64,000 nucleotides of DNA, taken from assembly GCA_945902805.1 (NCBI GenBank), contig CAMDMZ010000024.1:1-64000 (forward strand). The letters are read 5' to 3'. Positions 56,027 to 64,000 of this stretch are shown piece after piece (the first letter of the stretch is position 1; each line of letters starts with the position of its first letter). Source of the DNA: Propionivibrio dicarboxylicus (GTDB taxonomy: Bacteria > Pseudomonadota > Gammaproteobacteria > Burkholderiales > Rhodocyclaceae). The translations under genes and the position numbers were made by a program. The notes beneath the pieces were generated by a model that had not been told where the DNA came from, ran no database searches, and was given only the letters and a program-made list of their open reading frames with translations.

Positions 56027-56341
56027 GTGGATCAGCAAGTCAGTATTGTTCTGAAGAGCGGTGACCGCTACGACATCCACCTTTCGGCGGCTGAATTGGC
56101 TGAATTCGACCAATCGACCGGGCGCTTCTACGTGGGCGATCTTTTTGCTGAATCGGGCCTGGAAACTCCGAATCCGATCGGCAAGATTCTGCTGATCGAC
56201 CAGGTGCTGTTGCTGGCACAAGAACAGAAGCCGGCGGTGTGGGCACAGCCGGATGCGACGCTGAAAAAGTTTCTGGCGGCGGTTATCCAGTCATTGGGCC
56301 GTAATTCGGTCACCATCGATCTGCTGAATCACAAGGTCTGA
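56027..56341 (+). CDS. Conserved hypothetical protein, 104 aa
   Basis: 104 residues beginning at GTG 56027 with GGAAAAGGA some ten bases upstream. The small acidic protein reads VSIVLKSGDRYDIHLSAAEL and later NPIGKILLIDQVLLLAQ, an alpha/beta pattern without a known domain. It is divergent from glyQ and its 3' end overlaps the lnt stop by 13 bases. Function unknown. Confidence 0.6.
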   Translation: MDQQVSIVLKSGDRYDIHLSAAELAEFDQSTGRFYVGDLFAESGLETPNPIGKILLIDQVLLLAQEQKPAVWAQPDATLKKFLAAVIQSLGRNSVTIDLLNHKV

Positions 56342-57837
56342 GTCTGCTTGGCTTTGATGCGTGAAGCGCGCCAGGCCGGCACGCAGGCCAGGATCGACAG
56401 CACCAAGGCCAGCGCATTGCCCCATTGTGCGTAGGGTGTCAGTCCTTGATAGCCTTGTGCGTCAACGATTAGCGCCCCTGACGTAAAGGGTGGCAGGGCT
56501 CCGGCGACGCGCCCATCGGGCAGGATCATTGCCGTCATCCCCGTATTCGTCGCCCGCAGCATCACCCGTCCGGTTTCCATCGCGCGCATGCGGGCGATTT
56601 GCAGATGCTGTGGTTGTGCCAGCGAATCGCCGAACCAGGCCGTATTCGATAAATTCAGCAGCAGCGTGGCCTTGCTCAAGCCGGGCAGCAATTCCTCGCC
56701 GAACAAATCCTCATAACAAATATTGGGCGCGATTTTTTGCTCGCCGATGCTGAGCGGTGCTTGCAGCGGCGATCCGGGAGTGAAGCCCGACATCGGAATC
56801 CGCGCAAACTGGAAGAACCAGGCAAAGCCGGGCGGCGGATATTCTCCGAACGGCACCAGATGGCGCTTGGCATAGGCTTGGATTTCCAGCGTCGGTGTCA
56901 GCGCCACGGCACCGTTGGTGTAGCCGCCTTCATCGGTCGCAACGGCAACACCGAGAATGGTTGCACCGTGATCGGTCAGTTCCTTGAGAATTTCGCTGGG
57001 AACTTCACTGAAAAATAACGGCAAGGCGGTTTCGGGCAGAACGATCAACGGCGCCGGGTTGCGTTTGGCGAGGCCCAGATAGCGGTCGATCGACAGCCAA
57101 ATGCGTTCCGGGTCCCATTTCACACTTTGTTCAACATTCCCTTGCAGCAGACTGATGCGCAGCGGTTCCCCGACCGGCGTGGTCCAGGGCATGTAACGCA
57201 GCAGCAGGCCGCAACCCAGTATCAGACTCAATGCCAGCCAGCTACGACGCTGACGCCAACGGCCAAGGAACAGCGACGCCAGCAAAGCGCCCATCAGGGC
57301 GACGAGAAGACTGACTCCATAAACGCCGAGGACGGGAGCGAAGCCGGCCAATGGGCTGGGCGGTGTTTGCGAGTAGCCGACCGCCAGCCAGGGAAAACCT
57401 GTAAGTAGCGTGCCACGCAGCCATTCCGTGAGTGCCCAGAGTCCACCGAATAGGGCGACGTCGCGCCCTGTGTGACTTTGCCAGCGTGCGAAGAGGAGTC
57501 CGGCGAGGGCGGGAAACAGGGCGAGGTAGAGGCAAAACAGGACTGTGGCGGCGGCAGCGAGCGGCGGCGCCATGCCAGAAAACTGGGCGAGGCTGACATA
57601 GACCCAGGAAACCCCAGCTAGAAAGCAACCGCCACCCCAGAGCAATCCGCGCCATGCGGCCTCGCGGGGTGCCTGGCCGCGCCAGAGCAGGAAAAGACCA
57701 GCCAAAGAAAAAGTCGGTGCTGGCGAGACGGCGATCGTGCTATCGAATGGCGCGAAACCGAGGACACAAAAGGCGCCGAGCAGAAATGCCACCAGGCGTG
57801 GCGAGCGAATGGCTCGCAGCGCTCCCCAGCGGATCAT
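56329..57837 (-). CDS. lnt: Apolipoprotein N-acyltransferase Lnt
   Basis: 502 residues: N-terminal membrane domain (about 1-200, six or more helices) and a nitrilase-like C-terminal domain. Catalytic triad expected: Glu in VLPETALPLF near 265, Lys in the loop near 327 and Cys in NICYEDLFG near 378. It adds the third acyl chain to lipoproteins at the inner membrane. Bases 57708-57733 (SPAPTFS) are a dispersed-repeat copy in the first periplasmic loop/second helix region, where the family is variable. About four extra residues may be present there. Fifth gene in the miaB-phoH-ybeY-corC-lnt run. Confidence 0.93.
   Translation of the reverse strand: MIRWGALRAIRSPRLVAFLLGAFCVLGFAPFDSTIAVSPAPTFSLAGLFLLWRGQAPREAAWRGLLWGGGCFLAGVSWVYVSLAQFSGMAPPLAAAATVLFCLYLALFPALAGLLFARWQSHTGRDVALFGGLWALTEWLRGTLLTGFPWLAVGYSQTPPSPLAGFAPVLGVYGVSLLVALMGALLASLFLGRWRQRRSWLALSLILGCGLLLRYMPWTTPVGEPLRISLLQGNVEQSVKWDPERIWLSIDRYLGLAKRNPAPLIVLPETALPLFFSEVPSEILKELTDHGATILGVAVATDEGGYTNGAVALTPTLEIQAYAKRHLVPFGEYPPPGFAWFFQFARIPMSGFTPGSPLQAPLSIGEQKIAPNICYEDLFGEELLPGLSKATLLLNLSNTAWFGDSLAQPQHLQIARMRAMETGRVMLRATNTGMTAMILPDGRVAGALPPFTSGALIVDAQGYQGLTPYAQWGNALALVLSILACVPAWRASRIKAKQTQTL
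57708..57733 (+). repeat. Dispersed 26-bp repeat, inside lnt
   Basis: Perfect A-variant consensus, antisense to the gene, encoding AVSPAPTF. Confidence 0.95.
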
Positions 57838-58697
57838 GCCGCGTCGGCGGGAGTGAGCGCGAGCCCCTTCTGCGGGTCGATCAGCAGGGTATGGACGCGA
57901 CGGCTATCGGCGCGAAGTACCTGAATGCGCAGTCCGTCGATCACCACAATCTCGTTGCACTTGGGCAAGCGACCGAGTTGGTCAATGACCAGGCCGCCGA
58001 TGGTATCGAACTCCTCGTCGGAGAACTCGGTGCTAAAGGCTTCATTGAAGTCCGCGATTTCGGTAATGGCCTTGACGCGGTAGCGGCCGGCGTTGTCGAG
58101 CACGATGTTGTCTTCGGTTTCGTCGAAATCGTATTCATCCTCGATGTCGCCGACAATCTGTTCCAGCACGTCTTCAATCGTGACGAGGCCGGCGACGCCG
58201 CCGTATTCGTCCACCACGATGGCCATGTGATTGCGCGAGGCGCGAAACTCACGCAACAGCACATTCAGACGCTTGGCTTCGGGGACAAAAACGGCCGGGC
58301 GCAGGCTGTCGCGCAGGTCGAATTCTTTGCCGGCGAAGTGCCGCAGGAGATCCTTGGCCAGCAGGATGCCGATGACGTCATCCTTGCTTTCGCCGACCAC
58401 CGGAAAGCGCGAGTGAGCGGCTTCCAATACGGTTTCGGCGATCTGGTCGATCGGCTCGTCAATGGCGATGACATCCATCTGTGCGCGCGGCACCATGATG
58501 TCGCGCACGGCCATGTCGGCCACGCCGAGCGCACCTTCGATGATCGACAGCGCATCGGCATCCATCAGGCGGCGCTCGAAGGCGCCATGCAACAGATGCA
58601 AGAGTTGTTCGCGGTCCTCGGGTTCGCGCATCAGCAGCGCGGAGAGGCGTTCAATCAGATTGGGGCGCGGGTGTGGGTGATTGGGTGGTTCATTCAT
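57834..58697 (-). CDS. corC: CorC/HlyC-type CBS-domain protein
   Basis: 287 residues with two CBS domains (about 75-205; [16 protein letters not shown] near 66 and [21 protein letters not shown] near 168) and a CorC_HlyC C-terminal domain (about 210-285). It is a cytosolic modulator of Mg/Co efflux and cell-envelope stress. No membrane domain, as in the CorC of E. coli. Overlaps lnt (ATGA) and the ybeY end, in the conserved ybeY-corC-lnt order. Confidence 0.92.
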   Translation of the reverse strand: MNEPPNHPHPRPNLIERLSALLMREPEDREQLLHLLHGAFERRLMDADALSIIEGALGVADMAVRDIMVPRAQMDVIAIDEPIDQIAETVLEAAHSRFPVVGESKDDVIGILLAKDLLRHFAGKEFDLRDSLRPAVFVPEAKRLNVLLREFRASRNHMAIVVDEYGGVAGLVTIEDVLEQIVGDIEDEYDFDETEDNIVLDNAGRYRVKAITEIADFNEAFSTEFSDEEFDTIGGLVIDQLGRLPKCNEIVVIDGLRIQVLRADSRRVHTLLIDPQKGLALTPADAA

Positions 58698-59139
58698 AAG
58701 GATCGGGATAGCCCAGTGTGGCGAGAATTTCGCGTTCCCGGCGCTCCATTATTGCGGCATCGGCAGCGTTGGTCTCATGGTCATGGCCCTGTAGATGGAG
58801 CATACCATGCACGATCAGGTGTGCGGTGTGGGCTTCGAGGGTCTTGCCCTGAGCCTCGGCTTCTGTTGCTATCACCGGCAGGCAAATGACCAAGTCGCCT
58901 TGTAGCGGATGGGTTTCCTGATACGGGAATGACAGCACGTTGGTGGCGTAATCCTTGCCGCGATAGGCGAGATTGAGTTCGCGACCCTCGCCTTGATCGA
59001 CGAAACGCACGGTGACTTCGGCCGCTTGACCACAGGCGGCACGTACCCAGCGTCGCACCTGTGCCCGCGTCGGCGCCCCGACCTTGCCGCCCGGGTACTG
59101 GATGCTCAGTTGCAACTCAGGCGCGGGGCGCTTCGCCAT
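58690..59139 (-). CDS. ybeY: Endoribonuclease YbeY
   Basis: 149 residues from ATG 59139, overlapping the phoH stop region by about 20 bases; ATG 59154 is an alternative. The zinc motif [11 protein letters not shown] near residue 112 is complete, with NVLSFPYQE near 66 upstream. YbeY is needed for 16S rRNA 3' end maturation and ribosome quality control. The start is uncertain by five residues. Confidence 0.92.
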   Translation of the reverse strand: MAKRPAPELQLSIQYPGGKVGAPTRAQVRRWVRAACGQAAEVTVRFVDQGEGRELNLAYRGKDYATNVLSFPYQETHPLQGDLVICLPVIATEAEAQGKTLEAHTAHLIVHGMLHLQGHDHETNAADAAIMERREREILATLGYPDPYE

Positions 59140-60079
59140 GTTTTTCGTAGGCATCAACAATGCGAGCCACCAGTGGATGGCGCACCACATCCGTCGCATC
59201 GAAGTCAGTGAACGCCAGGCCGCGCACGTCGGCCAGGATGCGGCGTGCTTCGGCGAGGCCGGATTTTTGTCCGCGCGGCAGATCGATCTGCGTCACGTCG
59301 CCGGTGACGACGGCCTTGGCGCCGATGCCGATGCGGGTGAGGAACATCTTCATCTGTTCCGGCGTGGTGTTCTGCGCTTCGTCGAGAATGATGAAGGCGT
59401 GATTCAGCGTGCGCCCGCGCATGTAGGCCAGCGGCGCGATTTCGATGTGCTGCTTTTCAAACAGGCGCGTCACCTTGTCGAAACCCATCAGGTCGTAGAG
59501 CGCGTCGTAAAGTGGACGCAGGTAGGGATCGACTTTTTGCGCCAGGTCGCCGGGCAGGAAACCGAGGCGTTCGCCGGCTTCGACCGCCGGACGGGTGAGG
59601 ACGATGCGGCTCACCTGGTCGCGCTCGAAAGCATCCACGGCGGCGGCAACGGCGAGATAGGTCTTGCCGGTGCCGGCGGGGCCGATGCCGAAGGTGATGT
59701 CGTGCTCCTGGATGTTGCGCAGGTACAGCGTCTGGTTCGGTGTGCGGCCATGCAGGTCGGTCTTACGCGTGAGCAGGCCGGCGCCTGGAGAAGATATCGA
59801 GGAAGTTTGGTGACGTGCGATTTCAACCAGTCCGAGCTGGATTTCGTCGATCGACAGCGGTTCAGTCGCTTGCTCATAAAAATGCTTGAGAGCCGCCATG
59901 GCGAGGCGCGCCGGCGCGGTTTCGCCGCTGATCCGACAGTGTTCGCCACGGCGGGCAATGGCGACGTCGAAGGCGGCTTCGATCTGGCGAATATTTTCAT
60001 CCAGCGCGCCACATAGATTCTGTAAACGGGCGTTGTCGGTGGGTTGAAAGGTGAAATCCAGTGGACGCAGTGGTTTCAT
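59117..60079 (-). CDS. phoH: PhoH-like ATPase
   Basis: 320 residues with a P-loop: Walker [13 protein letters not shown] near 137 and Walker [12 protein letters not shown] near 228, plus [21 protein letters not shown] near 163. PhoH proteins are predicted RNA helicase-like ATPases, commonly encoded upstream of ybeY. The N-terminal 120 residues are a KH-like extension typical of PhoL. Overlaps the miaB stop (ATGA). Confidence 0.92.
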   Translation of the reverse strand: MKPLRPLDFTFQPTDNARLQNLCGALDENIRQIEAAFDVAIARRGEHCRISGETAPARLAMAALKHFYEQATEPLSIDEIQLGLVEIARHQTSSISSPGAGLLTRKTDLHGRTPNQTLYLRNIQEHDITFGIGPAGTGKTYLAVAAAVDAFERDQVSRIVLTRPAVEAGERLGFLPGDLAQKVDPYLRPLYDALYDLMGFDKVTRLFEKQHIEIAPLAYMRGRTLNHAFIILDEAQNTTPEQMKMFLTRIGIGAKAVVTGDVTQIDLPRGQKSGLAEARRILADVRGLAFTDFDATDVVRHPLVARIVDAYEKHGEAPRA

Positions 60080-61413
60080 GCCGTTGCGACTTGGACGACT
60101 TCGCCGCGCAGGCTGTGCGGCAGAGCTTCGGTGATGCGCAGATCGATGAAATGTCCGATCAGGCGGGATGGGCCGGCAAAGTTGACCACGCGGTTGTTGT
60201 CGGTGCGCCCGGCCAGTTCCTCGGCATTTTTCTTCGCATGCGCTTCCACCAGCACGCGCTGCGTCGTGCCGACCATGGTCTGGCTGATGGCGTAAGCCTG
60301 GCCTTCGACCAGACGTTGTAGCCGAATCAGGCGCTGTACCTTGAGTTCCTGCGGCGTATCGTCCGACATGTCGGCAGCAGGCGTGCCCGGCCGTGGGCTG
60401 TAGATGAAGAAGAAACTGTTGTCGAACCCGAGTTCCTCGGCCAGCTTGAGGGTGCGCTCGAAATCCTCTTCGGTTTCACCGGGAAAGCCGATGATAAAGT
60501 CCGAGGACAACGACAGATCGGGGCGCGCAGCGCGCAGTTTGCGTACCAGTGATTTGTATTCCAGCACGGCGTAGCCGCGCTTCATCGCCGCCAGAATGCG
60601 GTCCGAGCCTGATTGCACCGGTAAATGCAAGTGCGATACCAGTTTCGGCACGGTGCGATAGACGTCAATCAGGCGCTGGGTGACTTCGCGTGGATGCGAG
60701 GTCGTGTAGCGAATGCGCGAGATGTCAATCATCTCGGCAATGGTCTCGATCAGGAAGGCCAGGTCGGCAAACTCACCATCCTCCATGGCGCCACGGTAGG
60801 CATTCACATTTTGCCCAAGCAGGGTGATTTCCCGCACGCCCTGCGCGGTGAGGCCGGCGATCTCGGCCAGTACATCGGCTACCGGGCGCGACACCTCGTC
60901 GCCACGCGTGTAGGGTACGACACAGAAAGTGCAGTATTTCGAGCAACCTTCCATGATCGAGACAAAGGCCGAACTGCCATCGGTGCGCGCCGGCGGCATG
61001 GCGTCGAACTTTTCGATTTCGGGAAAGGAAATATCAACCTGTGGCTTGCCGCTGGCACGACGTGCGGCCATGAGCTGCGGCAGGCGATGCAGGGTCTGCG
61101 GACCGAACACGATGTCGACATAAGGTGCGCGGGCGACAATGGCGTCGCCCTCCTGGCTGGCAACGCAACCGCCGACACCGATGACGAGATTCGGATTGAG
61201 TTGTTTCAGGTGTTTGATCCGGCCAAGATCATGGAACACCTTTTCCTGCGCCTTTTCGCGTACCGAGCAGGTGTTGAACAGGATGATGTCGGCGTCTTCG
61301 GGCGTATCGGTCTTGACCGTGCCTTCGGCACCGGCCAGAACGTCAGCCATCTTGTCCGAATCGTATTCGTTCATCTGGCACCCGAAGGTACGGATGAACA
61401 CTTTTTTGACCAT
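60076..61413 (-). CDS. miaB: tRNA-2-methylthio-N6-dimethylallyladenosine synthase MiaB
   Basis: 445 residues. N-terminal UPF0004 domain with three cysteines ([13 protein letters not shown] near 9, NTCSVREKA near 47, GGCVASQEG near 81), radical-SAM CxxxCxxC in GCSKYCTFC near 155, and a TRAM domain at about 380-440. It methylthiolates A37 of tRNAs that carry i6A. First gene of the miaB-phoH-ybeY-corC-lnt operon. Confidence 0.95.
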   Translation of the reverse strand: MVKKVFIRTFGCQMNEYDSDKMADVLAGAEGTVKTDTPEDADIILFNTCSVREKAQEKVFHDLGRIKHLKQLNPNLVIGVGGCVASQEGDAIVARAPYVDIVFGPQTLHRLPQLMAARRASGKPQVDISFPEIEKFDAMPPARTDGSSAFVSIMEGCSKYCTFCVVPYTRGDEVSRPVADVLAEIAGLTAQGVREITLLGQNVNAYRGAMEDGEFADLAFLIETIAEMIDISRIRYTTSHPREVTQRLIDVYRTVPKLVSHLHLPVQSGSDRILAAMKRGYAVLEYKSLVRKLRAARPDLSLSSDFIIGFPGETEEDFERTLKLAEELGFDNSFFFIYSPRPGTPAADMSDDTPQELKVQRLIRLQRLVEGQAYAISQTMVGTTQRVLVEAHAKKNAEELAGRTDNNRVVNFAGPSRLIGHFIDLRITEALPHSLRGEVVQVATA

Positions 61414-61499
61414 TGGATAGGAATGCCGTGCTATGGGGAGGCGCGATTATAGGACACGGATTTGGACACAGTCACGGTGGCTTTGTTACCATTCCGGCC

Positions 61500-62180
61500 A
61501 TGAAACCTGCAGTCATCCTACTTTCCGGCGGCCTCGATTCCGCCACCGTGTTGGCGATTGCCCGTCGCGAGGGTTACGTCGGTCATTGCCTTTCCGTCGA
61601 TTACGGACAACGTCATAGTGCCGAGTTGCAGGCCGCCGATCGGGTCGCAAAGAGCCTTGGTGCCGCTTCGCATCGTGTGCTTCACATGGATCTTTCGCAG
61701 TTCGGTGGTTCGGCCCTGACCGATAAGTCGATTTCGGTGCCAACCAGTGGTGTTGAACCGGGCATCCCGGTCACCTATGTGCCGGCACGCAATACCATCA
61801 TGCTTTCGCTGGCTTTGGCATGGTCTGAAGTACTTGGTGCTAGAGACATTTTTGTCGGCGTCAATGCGGTGGATTATTCGGGTTATCCCGATTGCCGACC
61901 GGAGTTTATTGCTGCCTTCGAGCGCCTTGCCACTCTCGCGACCAAGGCGGGTGTTGAGGGGTACGGCTTGCGCGTTCATGCTCCACTCATCGATATGAGC
62001 AAGGCGGAGATCATTCGGACTGGAATTGCCCTTGGAGTTGACTATGGGCTGACGGTTTCCTGTTATCAGGCCGATGTGTCGGGGCGCGCTTGCGGTCAGT
62101 GCGATTCGTGTCGATTGCGCGCTGAAGGTTTTGCGGCGGCGGGAGTGGCGGACCCCACAAGCTATCGCTTGTTGAATTGA
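61500..62180 (+). CDS. queC: 7-cyano-7-deazaguanine synthase QueC
   Basis: 226 residues from ATG 61500 (the open frame runs 29 codons further upstream, but [20 protein letters not shown] is the family start). P-loop SGGLDSAT near 8, and zinc site C-x8-C-x2-C-x2-C in [17 protein letters not shown] near 190. It converts CDG to preQ0 in queuosine synthesis. Divergent from miaB with about 85 bases between starts. Confidence 0.95.
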   Translation: MKPAVILLSGGLDSATVLAIARREGYVGHCLSVDYGQRHSAELQAADRVAKSLGAASHRVLHMDLSQFGGSALTDKSISVPTSGVEPGIPVTYVPARNTIMLSLALAWSEVLGARDIFVGVNAVDYSGYPDCRPEFIAAFERLATLATKAGVEGYGLRVHAPLIDMSKAEIIRTGIALGVDYGLTVSCYQADVSGRACGQCDSCRLRAEGFAAAGVADPTSYRLLN

Positions 62181-62247
62181 AACGAGTTATTCTTCTCCAA
62201 ACCAAAGAAGTCCGACTGACTGATTTGCAAATTTCGAGGGGGTAATT

Positions 62248-63348
62248 ATGGAATTCAATATTCACCAGCAGATATTGTCTATCGTGTTCATTACCGGCCT
62301 CGTCATGGGGGTGGTGGCGAACAAGACCAACTTTTGTACCATGGGCGCCGTTTCCGACTGGGTCAATATGGGCGATACGGGCCGGTTGCGCGCGTGGATG
62401 CTAGCCATTGCGGTCGCCTTGCTTGGTGTTGTGATCCTCGAGGCGGCGGGGAAAGTGACTATCGGCAATAGTACGTTTCCACCTTATCGCACCCCCAATC
62501 TGGCGTGGCTGCGCTATGTTCTTGGCGGACTCATGTTCGGCGTAGGCATGACCTTGGCTTCCGGATGCGGCAACAAGACGCTGGTGCGTATTGGTGGCGG
62601 GAATTTGAAGTCGTTGGTGGTGCTGGTGATCGCCTCGGCCTGCGCATACGCCATGCTCTGGACGGATTTCTATAACACCGTCTTCAACAGCTGGATTTCC
62701 GCGACGACTATCGATCTTGGCGCCGCCGGCAAGCCTAGTCAGGCGCTGGGCGATTTGGTGGGACTCAGCAATACGGTCGTGGGCGCAGTGGTGGGCGTCG
62801 CCCTGATCGGCTTTGCGTTTGCCTCGCATGAGTTTCGCGGCAATTTCGACCATATTCTCGGTGGCGTCGTGATTGGTGTAGCCGTCATCGTCGGTTGGTA
62901 TGTCACCGGCGGTTCGATGGGTGTGGCGTGGAAGGAATTTGCCGAATTCGCCGACGTAAAACCGTTGCGTGTGGAAACACAGTCATTCACTTTTATCAGC
63001 CCGATGGGCGATTTGGCGCGTTACGTTATGAACCCGGCGGATACTGCACTGATCAATTTCGGGATGGTTGCCTTGGGCGGAGTGATCGTCGGATCACTGA
63101 TCTATGCGTTGATAACGCGCAGTTTTCGCGTTGAATGGTTTGTTGACGCAAAGGATTTCGGCAATCACGCGCTTGGCGCAGTGCTGATGGGGATAGGTGG
63201 TGTTTTGTCGATGGGATGTACTGTTGGACAGGCAATTACCGGCGTTTCGACCTTGGCGCTGGGTTCTGTGCTGACCTTGGTTGCCATTGTTGCCGGGGCT
63301 GGCGCAACCATGAAATACCAATACTGGCGCATGATGCAAGAGGACTGA
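62248..63348 (+). CDS. YeeE/YedE-family thiosulfate/sulfur transporter (TsuA-like)
   Basis: 366 residues with nine or ten membrane helices. Three conserved Cys motifs are spaced as in TsuA: TNFCTMGA near 28, LASGCGNKT near 107 and SMGCTVGQA near 323. TsuA takes up thiosulfate through such relay cysteines. The usual TusA-like partner (YeeD/TsuB) is not adjacent. Between queC and rplM on the plus strand, it probably has its own promoter. Confidence 0.85.
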   Translation: MEFNIHQQILSIVFITGLVMGVVANKTNFCTMGAVSDWVNMGDTGRLRAWMLAIAVALLGVVILEAAGKVTIGNSTFPPYRTPNLAWLRYVLGGLMFGVGMTLASGCGNKTLVRIGGGNLKSLVVLVIASACAYAMLWTDFYNTVFNSWISATTIDLGAAGKPSQALGDLVGLSNTVVGAVVGVALIGFAFASHEFRGNFDHILGGVVIGVAVIVGWYVTGGSMGVAWKEFAEFADVKPLRVETQSFTFISPMGDLARYVMNPADTALINFGMVALGGVIVGSLIYALITRSFRVEWFVDAKDFGNHALGAVLMGIGGVLSMGCTVGQAITGVSTLALGSVLTLVAIVAGAGATMKYQYWRMMQED

Positions 63349-63370
63349 GTGGCGAAAGCGGAAATTGCGT

Positions 63371-63400
63371 TTGACACATAGCTCGATCGTTGGATAGAAT
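63371..63400 (+). promoter_or_regulatory. Sigma-70 promoter of rplM-rpsI
   Basis: TTGACA at 63371-63376 and TAGAAT at 63395-63400, separated by 18 bases. The -35 is perfect and the -10 differs at one position from TATAAT. The leader to the rplM ATG is about 70 bases, long enough for a ribosomal-protein leader. Confidence 0.75.
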
Positions 63401-63476
63401 GCTCGGCTTTCTGTCTGGTGGCCGATATTGGCTTTCAGGCGTACGCTGAGCACGAAGCAAGCAAGGACTACATTAA

Positions 63477-63905
63477 ATGAAGACATTCTCCGCCAAGCCG
63501 CAAGAGGTCACGCACGATTGGTTCGTGGTTGATGCGACTGACAAAGTGCTCGGCCGCCTCGCTGCCGAGATAGCTCGCCGTTTGCGCGGCAAGCACAAGG
63601 CCATTTTTACGCCGCACGTTGATACCGGCGATTACATCGTCGTGGTTAACGTCGAAAAGCTGCGCGTCACCGGCAATAAGGCCGAGGACAAGAAGTATTT
63701 TCGCCATACCGGTTACCCCGGTGGCATCTACGAAACCAACTTCACCAAATTGCAGCAGCGTTTTCCTGGCCGCATTCTTGAGAAGGCGGTTAAAGGCATG
63801 CTGCCCAAGGGGCCGCTTGGTTACGCAATGATCAAAAAAATGAAGTGTTATGCCGGCATCGCTCACCCGCACGCCGCTCAGCAACCTAAGGCGCTGGAAA
63901 TCTAA
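63477..63905 (+). CDS. rplM: 50S ribosomal protein L13
   Basis: 142 residues, full length. Family segments: [20 protein letters not shown] near 14, YRHTGYPGG-like stretch ([12 protein letters not shown] near 77) and [12 protein letters not shown] near 103. It binds 23S rRNA early in 50S assembly. Followed by rpsI with a 9-base gap, the usual pair. Confidence 0.98.
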   Translation: MKTFSAKPQEVTHDWFVVDATDKVLGRLAAEIARRLRGKHKAIFTPHVDTGDYIVVVNVEKLRVTGNKAEDKKYFRHTGYPGGIYETNFTKLQQRFPGRILEKAVKGMLPKGPLGYAMIKKMKCYAGIAHPHAAQQPKALEI

Positions 63906-63914
63906 GGAGTCGTT

Positions 63915-64000
63915 ATGGCAGTCACTCAATACTACGGTACCGGTCGTCGCAAAACCTCAACCGCACGCGTTTTTCTGCGTAGTGGAACCGGCAAATTTGT
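63915..64000 (+). CDS. rpsI: 30S ribosomal protein S9 (cut by window edge)
   Basis: The first 28 residues are present ([19 protein letters not shown] in the reading frame starting MAV) and the gene runs off the window. AAGGAG precedes the ATG by about eight bases. Identity rests on this conserved N-terminus and on the rplM-rpsI order. Confidence 0.93.
   Translation, partial: MAVTQYYGTGRRKTSTARVFLRSGTGKF

Noticed and set aside
6458-57733. The 26-bp repeat as a transcription terminator
   Set aside because: In one orientation it ends in T5, but the preceding GC stretch has no self-complementary arms beyond three bases, and copies lie within genes such as recG and glyS.
6458-57733. The repeat as the Neisseria DNA uptake sequence
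   Set aside because: It shares only GCCGTC with the known 10-12-mers and lacks the TGAA end, so it is not the same sequence. Any common origin is speculation.
1-64000. tRNA, rRNA, CRISPR or prophage
   Set aside because: I looked for clover-leaf acceptor/T-loop patterns, spaced direct repeats and phage structural genes and saw none.

Overview
The window looks like chromosomal DNA of a betaproteobacterium, most likely of the Rhodocyclales/Sterolibacteriaceae type. This rests on GC-rich coding sequence and on gene orders typical of that group: lpxL-lpxL-dapF-DUF484-xerC, hslV-hslU, glyQ-glyS-gmhB-plsC-ygjP-gloA, miaB-phoH-ybeY-corC-lnt, and rplM-rpsI at the right edge. The species assignment is inference. 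No tRNA, rRNA, CRISPR array or prophage was seen.

Layout. 1-0.4 kb: the right end of an IS256-family element abutting the remnant of a small gene. 0.5-1.5 kb: a small hypothetical gene and a GDSL lipase. 1.9-6.4 kb: a lipid A block, with lpxA-like, gnnB-like and gnnA-like genes on the minus strand facing two lpxL-type acyltransferases. The set is what is needed for lipid A built on 2,3-diamino-glucose. 6.5-12.3 kb: dapF, DUF484, xerC, a SulP-STAS-cNMP transporter and rlmI. 12.4-14.5 kb: a patatin lipoprotein and a repeat-linker lipoprotein. 14.6-22.5 kb: a zinc-acquisition locus. A Zrg-like ABC set with DUF2796 and DUF3299 proteins and a ZIP transporter runs left from a perfect-palindrome Zur-type operator; zur, a small membrane protein, an outer-membrane barrel, znuA and znuB run right. 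No znuC is present. 22.6-34 kb: STAS protein, hslVU, AEC permease, mogA, DUF2802, SPOR, fliW, ridA, recG. 34-42 kb: exosortase-associated acyltransferase, ubiA, an MBL-fold lipoprotein, a matrixin-like protease, an anion transporter, and adjacent EAL and HD-GYP proteins. 42-50 kb: ubiD, a GNAT, a LigB-type dioxygenase, and an HD-GYP response regulator next to a hybrid histidine kinase. 50-61.4 kb: minus-strand housekeeping operons (glyQ to gloA; miaB to lnt). 61.5-64 kb: queC, a YeeE/YedE transporter, rplM, rpsI.

The most unusual feature cuts across all of these regions. A dispersed 26-bp sequence (A5, GTCGG, a pyrimidine, GCTGGCG, a purine, GACGGCG) occurs 14 times in clear form, plus two 23/26 near-copies. 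It is found in both orientations, between genes and inside genes, and is read in several reading frames. In RecG and GlyS the repeat-encoded residues appear to replace the usual residues without a length change. That is more like a DNA-uptake or other chromosome-marking sequence that has accumulated in place than like an inserted mobile element. It is not a hairpin and does not look like a terminator. I regard it as the best candidate for an undescribed system here.
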